Assembly (NCBI GenBank): GCA_964458015.1 | Contig: CAYWGR010000139.1 | Span: 1-15,398, forward strand | Source of the DNA: CAYWGR01 sp964458015 | GTDB lineage: Bacteria > Planctomycetota > Planctomycetia > Pirellulales > Thermoguttaceae | Direction of reading: 5' to 3' | DNA: 15,398 bases | Shown: one piece after another, positions 1 through 6,661 of the stretch | Layout of the letters: each line of letters begins with the position of its first letter | Position numbering within the stretch: the first letter of the stretch is position 1 | The notes under the pieces: model-generated | Told to the model about the DNA's origin: nothing | Seen by the model: only the letters and a program-made list of their open reading frames with translations | Databases searched by the model: none | Made by a program: the position numbers and the translations under genes

Positions 1-115
1 CGCGCCTACGCGCTAATCAACCTGGCGCTCCGCGCTACGGAACCTGAGTGCAAATAGGCTTTACGTCAATTTTCCAGCAGCGTGATGCGATCGTTAGCGA
101 GCCCCACCAAAGCAC

Positions 116-151
116 TTACGTCGATCTCCCACATCCCCATATTCGACGTAA
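116..151. repeat. Perfect 9-bp inverted repeat, operator-like
   Basis: TTACGTCGA (116-124) and its exact reverse complement TCGACGTAA (143-151) are separated by 18 bases. A third copy of the core (TTACGTCAA) lies at 61-69. The centre-to-centre distance of 27 bp and the three copies within 90 bp would suit a cluster of protein-binding sites. A 9-bp RNA stem is the alternative. The regulator is unknown. Confidence 0.4.
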
Positions 152-491
152 CCCTAATTCGGCGTTTTTCCAAAAATTTACCCAGTAAATTCCCTTCAAG
201 AAACCACACATAAGCCTAATCCCACCAACAGGTTACATCGCATCCAAGCAATTTATTTCGCTCGATTGCCTTTAGCCATTCTGCGCAATAAACAGCGTTG
301 ATTGTACCTGCCGAAAAGCCCTGTCTAAAGGCATTTTTTTGGCTACGCCCCCATTTTCCCCCCATAAAAGCGCAGGGCCTCGTATTGGTGCAAAAACCAT
401 CCTGTTAACCCCAGAGATCACGAAGTTTTAACAAAGTCTAGCGACCAACGGGAGCAATTCGAAGTCAACCAAGCGGTAGCTCGTATTGGAT

Positions 492-506
492 GGCGGCCCT
501 GCCGCC
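492..506 (-). terminator. GC hairpin just past rsmE
   Basis: GGCGGC (492-497), loop CCT and GCCGCC (501-506) form a perfect 6-bp GC stem that starts 8 bases beyond the rsmE stop on the minus strand. The position suits transcription termination. There is no U-run after the stem, so it would be a weak intrinsic terminator at best. Confidence 0.35.
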
Positions 507-513
507 CTGAGAA

Positions 514-1254
514 TCAATGAACAGCTCGTGACGAAACGACAATAACGGCCAAGGCCAGGGCGGCGGTTTCGATGCGAAGGATGCGGGGGCCGAGATCGAC
601 GGTTTGCCAGCCGGCATCGACAGCCATCGTCACTTCGTCATCGGTGAATCCGCCTTCGGGACCGATGGCGGCTAGCACATGGTTGGATGTGGAAAACTTG
701 GAGAAAACATCGCCCGACGCACTGCTGGACGAGCCGGCAGAGGCACTCGATGGATGGGCGATCAATCGGCAGGGAATGTCGGCCGAGGTTTGAATCAGTT
801 CTGGCCAACTTTGGGGCTCAGTGATTTGCATCAGGCGATTCCGGCCGCATTGCTTCGACGCTTCAATCACCGAGCGACGCAGCCGCGCGAGCGCTTGTTC
901 GACCGGCTGAGCGACGCCGCGCTGCGTTTTCAGCGGAATGATTTGCGTGATGCCGAGTTCGACCGCCTTCTCGACGAGCCATTTCTGCCGATCGCCCTTG
1001 GGCAGCGCCACGGCAAGCGTCAACTGGAACGGTAGCTCGCGGTCGATGTTCTCGCGGGCATCGGCGTACAGGATAGCCTCGCTGCGCCGGATTTCCTGAA
1101 CCGTAGCAGGAAATTCGCCGCCACGACCGTCGAACAGCACGACGCGCAAACCGGGCGCTGCTCGCATCACGTGGATAAGGTGATGGGCCTCGGGGCCCGC
1201 TAGAACGACACGGCCCTGGGCGATTGGTTCATCAATGAAATAGCGGTCAGGCAT
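514..1254 (-). CDS. rsmE: 16S rRNA (uracil1498-N3)-methyltransferase RsmE
   Basis: RsmE methylates N3 of U1498 in 16S rRNA, using S-adenosylmethionine, in the cytoplasm. The 246 residues match the family's usual length of about 240-250. The N-terminal part (about 1-70, opening PDRYFIDEP) fits the PUA-like RNA-binding domain. The rest is a SPOUT methyltransferase fold with family signatures in order: KAVELGI (about 96-102), EASKQCGR (131-138), IGPEGGF (197-203) and the SAM-binding knot LGPRILRIETA (221-231). A serine-rich segment at about 168-190, just before the GPEGG motif, looks like a lineage-specific loop insertion. The start is the ATG at 1252-1254, which gives the expected N-terminus although no clear Shine-Dalgarno sequence precedes it. 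The gene stands alone; the nearest upstream gene points away from it. Confidence 0.95.
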   Translation of the reverse strand: MPDRYFIDEPIAQGRVVLAGPEAHHLIHVMRAAPGLRVVLFDGRGGEFPATVQEIRRSEAILYADARENIDRELPFQLTLAVALPKGDRQKWLVEKAVELGITQIIPLKTQRGVAQPVEQALARLRRSVIEASKQCGRNRLMQITEPQSWPELIQTSADIPCRLIAHPSSASAGSSSSASGDVFSKFSTSNHVLAAIGPEGGFTDDEVTMAVDAGWQTVDLGPRILRIETAALALAVIVVSSRAVH

Positions 1255-1687
1255 TGCAGAGGTGGGGATTTGGGGATTTATTGATGTCTAGGTTGCCAAT
1301 GATTCGTTGTGTATGCGTTTTTGCCTATTTTCCGGCCTTCCGTTGGTCGGCCTCGGCTCATTAGCTACCTAGAGATCATTAGGGATTGCGGACTATTCAA
1401 AAAGCTGCGGGAGGCCGTTCCGCTAATGCGGTCGTGGGGGGATTCTCCATTACTTTGTCGTAAAAGAACGGATTGCTGATCGCTGAAAGCTGATGGCCGA
1501 CAGGTAAGTCGCTCAAGTTTCTTTTCCAATTGTACCGATAATAACGGATATACGGGAGATACTATAGACGTTTGTTGCGGTAATTGGCGAAGGCCGGCCG
1601 ACGGGAGGCGGGAAGTCAGACTGCGGAAATTTGCAGTTTGGCGGATTGCCAAGGCAGGCATCGATATACCGGGCGCGAGGAGAAGTC
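1255..1687. other. Divergent intergenic region, rsmE / AAA ATPase
   Basis: These 433 bases separate two divergently transcribed genes and hold no credible reading frame. An 8-bp word, TGGGGATT, is duplicated in tandem at 1263-1278, just upstream of rsmE. Promoters for both genes should lie here, but I could not pick a convincing -35/-10 pair. The only clear element is the Shine-Dalgarno sequence at the right end. Confidence 0.5.
1678..1682 (+). promoter_or_regulatory. Shine-Dalgarno AGGAG of the AAA ATPase
   Basis: AGGAG lies 5 bases before the ATG at 1688. It favours that start over an in-frame codon at 1631, which would add 19 residues unlike the family's N-terminus. Confidence 0.7.
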
Positions 1688-2482
1688 ATGTATCAGGCAC
1701 ATTGGGGTTTGCGGGAATCGCCGTTTCGGGGTTTGCCGGATGCAAGGCAATTTTACCAGAGCCCGACGCATGAAGAGGCCTTGGCCCGGCTTCAGTTTTT
1801 GGTCCATGAGCGGCGTCGGCTCGGTTTGCTCGTAGGGCCGTCGGGCAGCGGCAAGTCGATGTTGTTCGAGGTTTTTGCCGAACAGCTTCGCCGTGGCGGG
1901 GCATCGGTGGCGAAATGCAGTTTGTTGGGCGTCGAACCGGTCGAAATGCTTTGGCAACTGGCGGTTGGCTGGGGATTATCGCCCACCGCATCGCAAGGCT
2001 TGGCTTCGCTATGGCGCAGTCTGTCGGATCGGCTGGCGGAGTATCGCTATCAGCAGCTTCATGCAGTTGCGTTGTTGGACGATGCCGATCAGGCTACTGC
2101 TCACGTGTTGCAGCATGTGACGCGACTTGCCCGGCTTGACGTATCGCCGGAATTGCGGTTGACGCTTATTTTGGCAGGTCGGAACGAGGGGATGGCGAAG
2201 CTGGATAGTCGGCTGTTGGATTTGGCGGAGTTACGGATCGAGGTGGAAACTTGGGAGCAGGCCGATACGCAGGATTATTTGAACTCACGTCTGGCCCATG
2301 CTGGGCGTCAGTCGTCGGTGTTCACGGAGCCGGCGGTTGCCCGGTTGCATGAACTCGCCCACGGAGTGCCGCGCCGCACGGCACAGCTAGCCGATCTCGC
2401 TCTGTTGGCCGGTGCAGGGCAAGAACTTCAGCAGATCGATGCCGATGTGATCGACGACGTGTGTCGGGAATTGGCGACGTGA
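1688..2482 (+). CDS. ExeA/MshM-type AAA ATPase
   Basis: A 264-residue single-domain P-loop ATPase of the AAA_22 / ExeA-GspA-MshM group. It opens MYQAHWGLRESPF, close to the group's characteristic start (tyxxfGLxxxPF), followed by FYQSPTHEEALARL. Walker A is GPSGSGKS (50-57), Walker B is ALLDDAD (128-134), and a sensor-1-like strand LTLILAGRN lies at 158-166. The C-terminal part (about 185-264) resembles the helical lid. Relatives energise assembly of type II secretion, MSHA pilus or polysaccharide-export machinery, usually fused to or beside a peptidoglycan-binding domain. Neither that domain nor a transmembrane segment is present here, and no secretion genes flank it, so the partner is unknown. 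The start is fixed by AGGAG five bases upstream. The gene converges on the FmdE gene with an 89-base gap. The fold is certain; the process served is not. Confidence 0.85.
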   Translation: MYQAHWGLRESPFRGLPDARQFYQSPTHEEALARLQFLVHERRRLGLLVGPSGSGKSMLFEVFAEQLRRGGASVAKCSLLGVEPVEMLWQLAVGWGLSPTASQGLASLWRSLSDRLAEYRYQQLHAVALLDDADQATAHVLQHVTRLARLDVSPELRLTLILAGRNEGMAKLDSRLLDLAELRIEVETWEQADTQDYLNSRLAHAGRQSSVFTEPAVARLHELAHGVPRRTAQLADLALLAGAGQELQQIDADVIDDVCRELAT

Positions 2483-2488
2483 GTTGAC

Positions 2489-2574
2489 TAGTGGCGAGTG
2501 GATAGCGGCCATTGAACATTGGCCATTGAACATTGGTCATTGGATTGGAATCGTTTTCTAACCACTAGCCACTA
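2489..2574. repeat. Heptamer tandem-repeat array
   Basis: Eight 7-bp units run without interruption on the plus strand from 2489 to 2544. They follow a loose consensus (C/T)A(G/T)TGGN: TAGTGGC, GAGTGGA, TAGCGGC, then CATTGAA, CATTGGC, CATTGAA, CATTGGT and CATTGGA. Two more units lie in the opposite orientation at the right end (TAGTGGC on minus 2574-2568, TAGTGGT on minus 2567-2561). The opposed ends make an inverted repeat (2489-2501 with 2562-2574, one mismatch) that could fold as a stem around the array. The array fills nearly the whole gap between two convergent genes, and its last unit supplies the TAG stop of the FmdE gene. It resembles the short tandemly repeated repetitive sequences described in heterocystous cyanobacteria, but that comparison is from memory. 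Confidence 0.75.
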
Positions 2575-3135
2575 TTTAATGGTCAGCAATTCCGCGTCGG
2601 GCATGGCGGCGATGTCGCGGGCTATTTGCTCGATGCGTTCCATTTCGCGGTTTTGCGCGATTTTCTTGTCGGCCTGAGGGTCGTCTTGCTTGGGAACAAC
2701 GGGATTGAGCAGGTCGAGCAGTTTCTTGGTCGGCCGAACTTCGACCGATTTGCCGGTGCGAGGATTTTTGACTTTCAGCACGACGTCGTCACTTTTAACA
2801 TAGTGGATCGTGCGTTTGCCGAGCGTGGCGCCCGTGCCGAGTTGTACGCCGTCGATGAAGCATGCTTGGGGCGGTTTGGCGAAGGGGCCTTCGCAGATGA
2901 CGACGGTGTCGAAATGCCCTTTGGCATCGACGGCTTTTGCGCCGGCCATTCCCATTCGAGTGCCGGCGATGATCCAAGGTCCGAGATGACCGTGAAGCTG
3001 AACCACATAGGGCAGCCATTCGGGGTCGGAGGCTTTTTTATGATAGGTCGGTTGCGGCAGTTGGGGGGCGGATTGTTGCGCCCAGGCTGTTGCGGCGGCG
3101 AGCAGGATTATACAGAGGGTGAAGATTCGTAGCAT
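2572..3135 (-). CDS. Secreted FmdE-domain protein
   Basis: A 187-residue protein with a clear signal peptide (hydrophobic core at about 4-17, likely cleavage after ATAWA near residue 19), so it is probably exported to the periplasm or beyond. The mature part matches the FmdE family (formylmethanofuran dehydrogenase subunit E): VQLHGHLGPW (45-54), Cys81, the CFIDG segment (92-96) and TGATLGK (101-107). It lacks the C-terminal zinc-finger part of the methanogen protein. The cytoplasmic relative is tied to formylmethanofuran chemistry, but an exported single-domain version is unlikely to do that; His48, His50 and the cysteines suggest a metal or cofactor site. The C-terminal third (about 145-187) is charged and probably helical. 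The start ATG is preceded by AGGA about 9 bases upstream. The real function is unknown. Confidence 0.75.
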   Translation of the reverse strand: MLRIFTLCIILLAAATAWAQQSAPQLPQPTYHKKASDPEWLPYVVQLHGHLGPWIIAGTRMGMAGAKAVDAKGHFDTVVICEGPFAKPPQACFIDGVQLGTGATLGKRTIHYVKSDDVVLKVKNPRTGKSVEVRPTKKLLDLLNPVVPKQDDPQADKKIAQNREMERIEQIARDIAAMPDAELLTIK

Positions 3136-3155
3136 GGTTTTCGTTCCTTTTTCTC

Positions 3156-4136
3156 TTATTCAGGTACTTGGGCGGTTTCGCCACCTGCGATGGTGGCAAG
3201 ATTGGCGAACAATGTAGTGTTGATATTTACATGGATTGGCCGAACAGAACCATCGCACAGTGCGAAATTTAGGAGGCCGGAATGCAAGCTCCCCCATTGC
3301 CTTCGGCAAGGAATATCATCGCCGTTGCCACCTGCTTCCGTGCATCGGGCGTAATCCCCCCAAAGAGTTCTGGCTTGAGGCGTAGCGGCCGACATCGTGT
3401 AATAGGCATAGGAATAGGCCCAAAACGTGCGTCGGCCGGGTTCGGTTGTTGTCGTGGATTCACCGACTAAGAGTGTATTGGATGCGCCGTCACGGATACT
3501 GTCTAGACTTTCGGTCGTGAATTTCCAATTGCGAAAAACAAGGACCATGTGGATGGGGCCTCGCCACGTTCGATCGTAATTGTTCATCATTTCAGAATCG
3601 AGGTAGTCAATTCCATATTGATCGGTGCAACCGCTGACGGCACGATACGAGCCGGGTGCATACTTTGCCTCGGCAGAAACGGCCGGTCCGGCAGTCGGTA
3701 GTAGCGGCAGTTGTACGTCAAGATCCGAAGGGCACACGTAACTGCTCACCACGGTTTCACGCACTGCTTTATTCTCGTTCGAAGTGTTGTAAAAGGCAGG
3801 TTTATAGCAGTCATACAGCGATGATTGCTCTAAATAGGGCAAAATGGCAATCATCCAATTGCCGAAACGAGTCGAATAGGATGTGGCGGGCTCGGCCATT
3901 CCGGGGCAATTGCCTGCCGTACGGTTGATGTTGCCGATGGGGAAGGAGCCCAATGCGGTATGGTAACCATGAAGAGCCAAGCCGATTTGCTTGAGATTAT
4001 TGGAACATTGCATGCGCCGTGCTGCTTCGCGGGCAGCTTGCACTGCTGGAAGCAGCAACGAAATCAAAATACCAATGATCGTAATGACGACCAAAAGCTC
4101 AACCAACGTAAACGCGATTCTTTGTGAGATTCGCAT
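3156..4136 (-). CDS. DUF1559 prepilin-like protein
   Basis: A 326-residue member of the DUF1559 family, which is heavily expanded in planctomycetes. The N-terminus is a type IV prepilin/pseudopilin signal: a short basic leader, then FTLVELLVV (9-17) with Glu at +5 and a hydrophobic helix to about residue 31 ending LLLPAVQAAREAARR, typical of the family. The residue before the predicted cleavage site is Ala8 rather than the usual Gly, which may slow prepilin peptidase processing. The C-terminus carries the family's H-x9-DG motif (His285, Asp295-Gly296). These proteins are thought to be envelope-anchored or fibre-forming, but their role is unproven. The gene lies 94 bases downstream of the PEP-CTERM gene on the same strand, with an inverted repeat between them. 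A Shine-Dalgarno sequence is not obvious. Confidence 0.92.
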   Translation of the reverse strand: MRISQRIAFTLVELLVVITIIGILISLLLPAVQAAREAARRMQCSNNLKQIGLALHGYHTALGSFPIGNINRTAGNCPGMAEPATSYSTRFGNWMIAILPYLEQSSLYDCYKPAFYNTSNENKAVRETVVSSYVCPSDLDVQLPLLPTAGPAVSAEAKYAPGSYRAVSGCTDQYGIDYLDSEMMNNYDRTWRGPIHMVLVFRNWKFTTESLDSIRDGASNTLLVGESTTTTEPGRRTFWAYSYAYYTMSAATPQARTLWGDYARCTEAGGNGDDIPCRRQWGSLHSGLLNFALCDGSVRPIHVNINTTLFANLATIAGGETAQVPE

Positions 4137-4161
4137 TATTCACCATTGCAAGAGGATTACC

Positions 4162-4216
4162 GCAGAGGATACAGAGAAAGTCGTCGAGAATCTTCCGATC
4201 CGGCTGTATCCTCCGC
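4162..4216 (-). repeat. Inverted repeat between PEP-CTERM and DUF1559 genes
   Basis: The arms GCAGAGGATACAG (4162-4174) and CTGTATCCTCCGC (4204-4216) pair at 12 of 13 positions around a 29-base loop. The repeat sits just past the PEP-CTERM stop codon and before the DUF1559 start. No U-run follows on the minus strand, so it is a poor intrinsic terminator. It may act as a 3'-end stabiliser or be a dispersed repeat: the left arm also shows a 9-bp period (CAGAG repeats at the same offset). Confidence 0.5.
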
Positions 4217-4230
4217 AGTTGTATTTGGTA

Positions 4231-5229
4231 CTATTTCCATTTCCGGCAGGCATATGCTGCCATACCGATCAAACCGACAACTAATAGCAAGAACGAACTC
4301 GGCTCGGGCACAGTGAGCATACCTGCATCGGTCAGCCAGAGACGATATTCGCCGGTGTAACCGTCGACCTGCTTTAGATTTGCTGCGGTGGCTGCTGCAC
4401 CGCCGTCGGTTTCTTCCTGGTCTAAGATTGCTGTAATGCTGAATGTGGAGGTTAGCTTTGCCAGGGTTTCAGTAGACATAAGATCAGAATCCAACCCAAG
4501 CTTCATATTGAATGTCCGATCCCCTTGATGCACGACTACCGTTCCATTTGTGGCCCACGTACTTGAGCTGTCAAGAGTAAGACCGTCGAGATGCACCAAG
4601 CTGGCTTGATAATGCTCGCAACCGGTTTTTCTGTTTTGATCAAAGATAAATCGGTTGTTGCTGTCTTTGAGATCGGCAAGCGTGATATTGGCGGCCGTAG
4701 GCGTTGTGTTGCCCAAGATTTCAATGTTATAGTCTCTTGCTGTATCAGCAACGGCGCCGCCGGCATGCATTCCTTCGTTGATATTAAACTTGCCGTTGTA
4801 GGTTTCGCCAGGATAGCCGGCAGTTACGCGGACTACATCACCGTACTTGAGTGCGCCATTGCTTGTGAGCCGATTGAGTTCTGTAGACCATTCAACTGTC
4901 GAAGAATTATAGTAATTTCCCCAATTTGCCATATACATGGCGGCTCCGCCGTAATCGCCGGAAGCTACTGTGTAACCGCCGTATGTTCCAGCGGGCAATG
5001 CCTGGACGTAGGTTTGCCACTGTTTTACCCCGTCCAGCATGTCCAGCGGGTTATTAATGATGACGCCGATCAGCGAGATCGAACCGCTGCCGCTGTAGTT
5101 ACTTGTACCGTCGTCGTTGACGGCCTCCAAGGCTGCGAAGGTGGTGTACTCGTAGCTAGCGGCACTGGCCAGAGAGGGTGCAAGAAGGAAAGAGACCGCG
5201 AGGGCTGGGAGGAAAAAACGGGATCGCAT
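4231..5229 (-). CDS. PEP-CTERM sorting domain protein
   Basis: A 332-residue exported protein with a signal peptide (MRSRFFLPALAVSFLL..., cleavage probably after SLASA near residue 21). It ends in a textbook PEP-CTERM signal: VPEPS (307-311), a hydrophobic helix, and a basic tail ending CRKWK. In this system an exosortase recognises the C-terminal signal and transfers the protein to the cell surface or extracellular matrix; no exosortase is in this window. The body has no catalytic motif I recognise. The stretch around YGDVVRVTAGYPG could be a small beta-barrel, but this is a guess. The ATG at 5227-5229 is chosen because GGAGG lies 7 bases upstream and the signal peptide begins right there. 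A longer in-frame extension to 5415 would run through the predicted promoter. Confidence 0.88.
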   Translation of the reverse strand: MRSRFFLPALAVSFLLAPSLASAASYEYTTFAALEAVNDDGTSNYSGSGSISLIGVIINNPLDMLDGVKQWQTYVQALPAGTYGGYTVASGDYGGAAMYMANWGNYYNSSTVEWSTELNRLTSNGALKYGDVVRVTAGYPGETYNGKFNINEGMHAGGAVADTARDYNIEILGNTTPTAANITLADLKDSNNRFIFDQNRKTGCEHYQASLVHLDGLTLDSSSTWATNGTVVVHQGDRTFNMKLGLDSDLMSTETLAKLTSTFSITAILDQEETDGGAAATAANLKQVDGYTGEYRLWLTDAGMLTVPEPSSFLLLVVGLIGMAAYACRKWK

Positions 5230-5236
5230 GACGCTG

Positions 5237-5241
5237 CCTCC
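5237..5241 (-). promoter_or_regulatory. Shine-Dalgarno GGAGG of the PEP-CTERM gene
   Basis: Minus-strand GGAGG (5241-5237) lies 7 bases before the ATG at 5229. It decides the start against an in-frame extension of 62 codons. Confidence 0.8.
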
Positions 5242-5331
5242 AAGGTGTGAGGGGGGTGAGGGACTGCGTGGCATCCGTTCCCCAAGGCCCACACGACCTA
5301 AGGAGGAATGGCAGATGCCAGATGAAATTAA

Positions 5332-5357
5332 TACGTAATACTGATCGGTATTACGTA
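5332..5357. promoter_or_regulatory. 26-bp palindrome, likely operator
   Basis: TACGTAATAC (5332-5341) and GTATTACGTA (5348-5357) are exact reverse complements around TGATCG. Twelve of the 13 symmetric pairs match, with one mismatch (5342/5347). Two TACGTA hexamers lie 20 bp apart, two helical turns, as expected for a dimeric DNA-binding protein. It sits at the predicted transcription start of the PEP-CTERM gene, where a repressor would act, in the gap shared with the divergent DUF1611 gene. The regulator is unknown. Confidence 0.6.
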
Positions 5358-5365
5358 ACAACAGG

Positions 5366-5393
5366 ATTGTAGCGATTCGTTCCCTAATTGCAA
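5366..5393 (-). promoter_or_regulatory. Predicted sigma70-type promoter of the PEP-CTERM gene
   Basis: On the minus strand, TTGCAA (5393-5388) and TACAAT (5371-5366) are spaced 16 bp apart, matching the -35 and -10 consensus at 4 and 5 of 6 positions. Transcription would begin near 5358, at the edge of the palindrome, giving a leader of about 130 bases. Planctomycete promoters are poorly characterised, so this is a prediction from consensus only. Confidence 0.45.
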
Positions 5394-5504
5394 TAGTACA
5401 GGTGCGAGAATTCATGGAGTCGGGTGGCGATGCATGCGTAACTGCTTGCGGCTAATCGGGTTCGGGCTTGTCGGCATTTGGCGGAGCGGATAGACTTTCA
5501 GGCT

Positions 5505-6551
5505 ATGAACACTACGCGTCGCATGGTGATTCTCACCGATGGATACGCTGAGCCGAACGTGGCTAAGACGGCGATTTGCTTGTTGCGCTATCGGGCGGAG
5601 GAAGTTGCGGCTGTGCTGGATCGGCCGTCGGCGGGCAAGAGTTGCCGGGAGGTTTTCGACACGGGCGGCGAGATTCCTTGCGTCGGCAGTTTGGCCGATG
5701 CAGCCGAGGCCAATACGTTGGTGATTGGCATAGCGCCGCCGGGCGGAAAAATTCCATCCCAATGGCGACCTGTCATTCTCGAAGCGATTGCAAGAAAGAT
5801 GACGGTTGTCTCCGGCCTGCATGATTTTCTGAACGACGATCATGAGTTCCGGCAAGCGGCCGTCGAACATGGTGTGGAATTAGTTGACCTGCGCGATAAC
5901 AAAGAACAAGAGGTGGCCAATCGGGAGGGGATTCGCGATGCTTGTTTGCGGATTCATACGATTGCCAACGATTGTTGCTGCGGCAAGATGGTGGCAGCCG
6001 TGGAGGTTGCCCAGGGGCTGAAACGCAAGGGTGTTGATGCCGCCTTTGTTGCAACGGGACAAACAGGCATGTTGGTGGCCGGCGATGGTTGCCCGATCGA
6101 TCGGGTGATTTCGGATTTTGTGAGCGGGGCCGCTGAAACACTAGTGTTGGCCAACCCGCATCATGATGTGAGAGTGGTCGAAGGGCAGGGCAGTTTGTTT
6201 CATCCGCGCTATTCTTGCGTAACGCTCGGTTTGTTGCATGGCGTGATGCCGGACGGTTTGATTCTTTGTTACACGATGGGCCGGCGAAATGTGTTCGGTA
6301 TGGAAAAGGTACCACTCGTTCCGCTAGAGCGAGTCGTTGCGTTCTACGAGTCGGCGGCGGGGATCATGCATCCGTGCCGTGTGATTGGCGTGGCCGTTAA
6401 CGGGCGAGAGTATTCAGACGAGGCCGTGGCTGCTGAATGCGACGAGGTGAGCGGCCGCCTGGGGCTTCCGGCTTGCGATGTCTTGCGACATGGTCCTGAA
6501 CGGTTGGTTGGGGCCGTCGAGCGATTGCGGGCAGAGTTGGGGAAAGGGTAG
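5505..6551 (+). CDS. DUF1611 (DgcN-like) protein
   Basis: A 348-residue DUF1611 protein. The N-terminal half (about 1-145) resembles a Rossmann-like domain. The C-terminal half is P-loop-like: NDCCCGKM (155-162) in the Walker-A position, ATGQTG (183-188), and the family block EGQGSLFHPRYS (226-237) followed by LGLLHG. Characterised relatives (DgcN) are reported to N-acetylate D-glutamate so that the partner DgcA, an enolase-superfamily racemase, can convert it for catabolism. No DgcA is seen here, but glutamate dehydrogenase follows 110 bases downstream, which fits a glutamate theme. The ATG at 5505 is preferred over an in-frame TTG at 5478 because the protein then opens as homologues do (short basic start, then MVILTDG). 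The Shine-Dalgarno is weak (CAGG). The adjacent cysteines 157-159 in the loop are unusual. The family is certain; the substrate is inferred. Confidence 0.85.
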   Translation: MNTTRRMVILTDGYAEPNVAKTAICLLRYRAEEVAAVLDRPSAGKSCREVFDTGGEIPCVGSLADAAEANTLVIGIAPPGGKIPSQWRPVILEAIARKMTVVSGLHDFLNDDHEFRQAAVEHGVELVDLRDNKEQEVANREGIRDACLRIHTIANDCCCGKMVAAVEVAQGLKRKGVDAAFVATGQTGMLVAGDGCPIDRVISDFVSGAAETLVLANPHHDVRVVEGQGSLFHPRYSCVTLGLLHGVMPDGLILCYTMGRRNVFGMEKVPLVPLERVVAFYESAAGIMHPCRVIGVAVNGREYSDEAVAAECDEVSGRLGLPACDVLRHGPERLVGAVERLRAELGKG

Positions 6552-6647
6552 CGGCCCATTGTTATGCCTCATGTGGGTGGTGTTCTTGCCATCCGACGGT
6601 TGCCATTTTCTTCTTATTGCCCTCTTTTTCGCTCAGTGGTCCTCTAG

Positions 6648-6653
6648 TATAAT
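6648..6653 (+). promoter_or_regulatory. Perfect -10 box (TATAAT) before gdhA
   Basis: TATAAT at 6648-6653 ends only 8 bases before the first ATG of gdhA, so transcription would begin at about 6660-6662, on or next to the start codon. The -35 region (TTTTTC at 6625-6630) matches poorly. It implies an independent promoter for gdhA and either a leaderless message or a start at the second ATG (6671). Confidence 0.5.
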
Positions 6654-6661
6654 CCGATATT

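Larger units (their letters stand above)
1..513. other. Non-coding stretch with repeated TTACGTC motifs
   Basis: No convincing reading frame, tRNA or rRNA is visible, and the stretch is more A+T-rich than the flanking coding DNA. It holds TTACGTCAA at 61-69, TTACGTCGA at 116-124 and the exact reverse complement TCGACGTAA at 143-151, plus a short A+T-rich hairpin (AATTTAC at 175-181, loop CCA, GTAAATT at 185-191). It lies downstream of rsmE, which is on the minus strand, so it could be the upstream region of a plus-strand unit or the remains of decayed sequence. Nothing here identifies a function. Confidence 0.5.

Noticed and set aside
450..480. TTCGA word resembling a tRNA T-loop
   Set aside because: The flanking bases cannot form the T-stem, and no acceptor or anticodon arms were found.
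1263..1278. Tandem duplication of TGGGGATT upstream of rsmE
   Set aside because: Only two 8-bp copies; noted in the intergenic entry but not enough for a regulatory claim.
2626..3132. Plus-strand open frame of 168 codons opposite the FmdE gene
   Set aside because: The minus-strand frame has a signal peptide, a Shine-Dalgarno sequence and FmdE motifs; the plus-strand frame has none.
5230..5415. In-frame N-terminal extension of the PEP-CTERM protein
   Set aside because: The extension has no Shine-Dalgarno, crosses the predicted promoter and palindrome, and would bury the signal peptide 62 residues inside the protein.
5773..6315. Minus-strand frame of 180 codons opposite DUF1611
   Set aside because: Its proline- and arginine-rich composition is typical of an antisense shadow; the plus strand encodes the conserved family.
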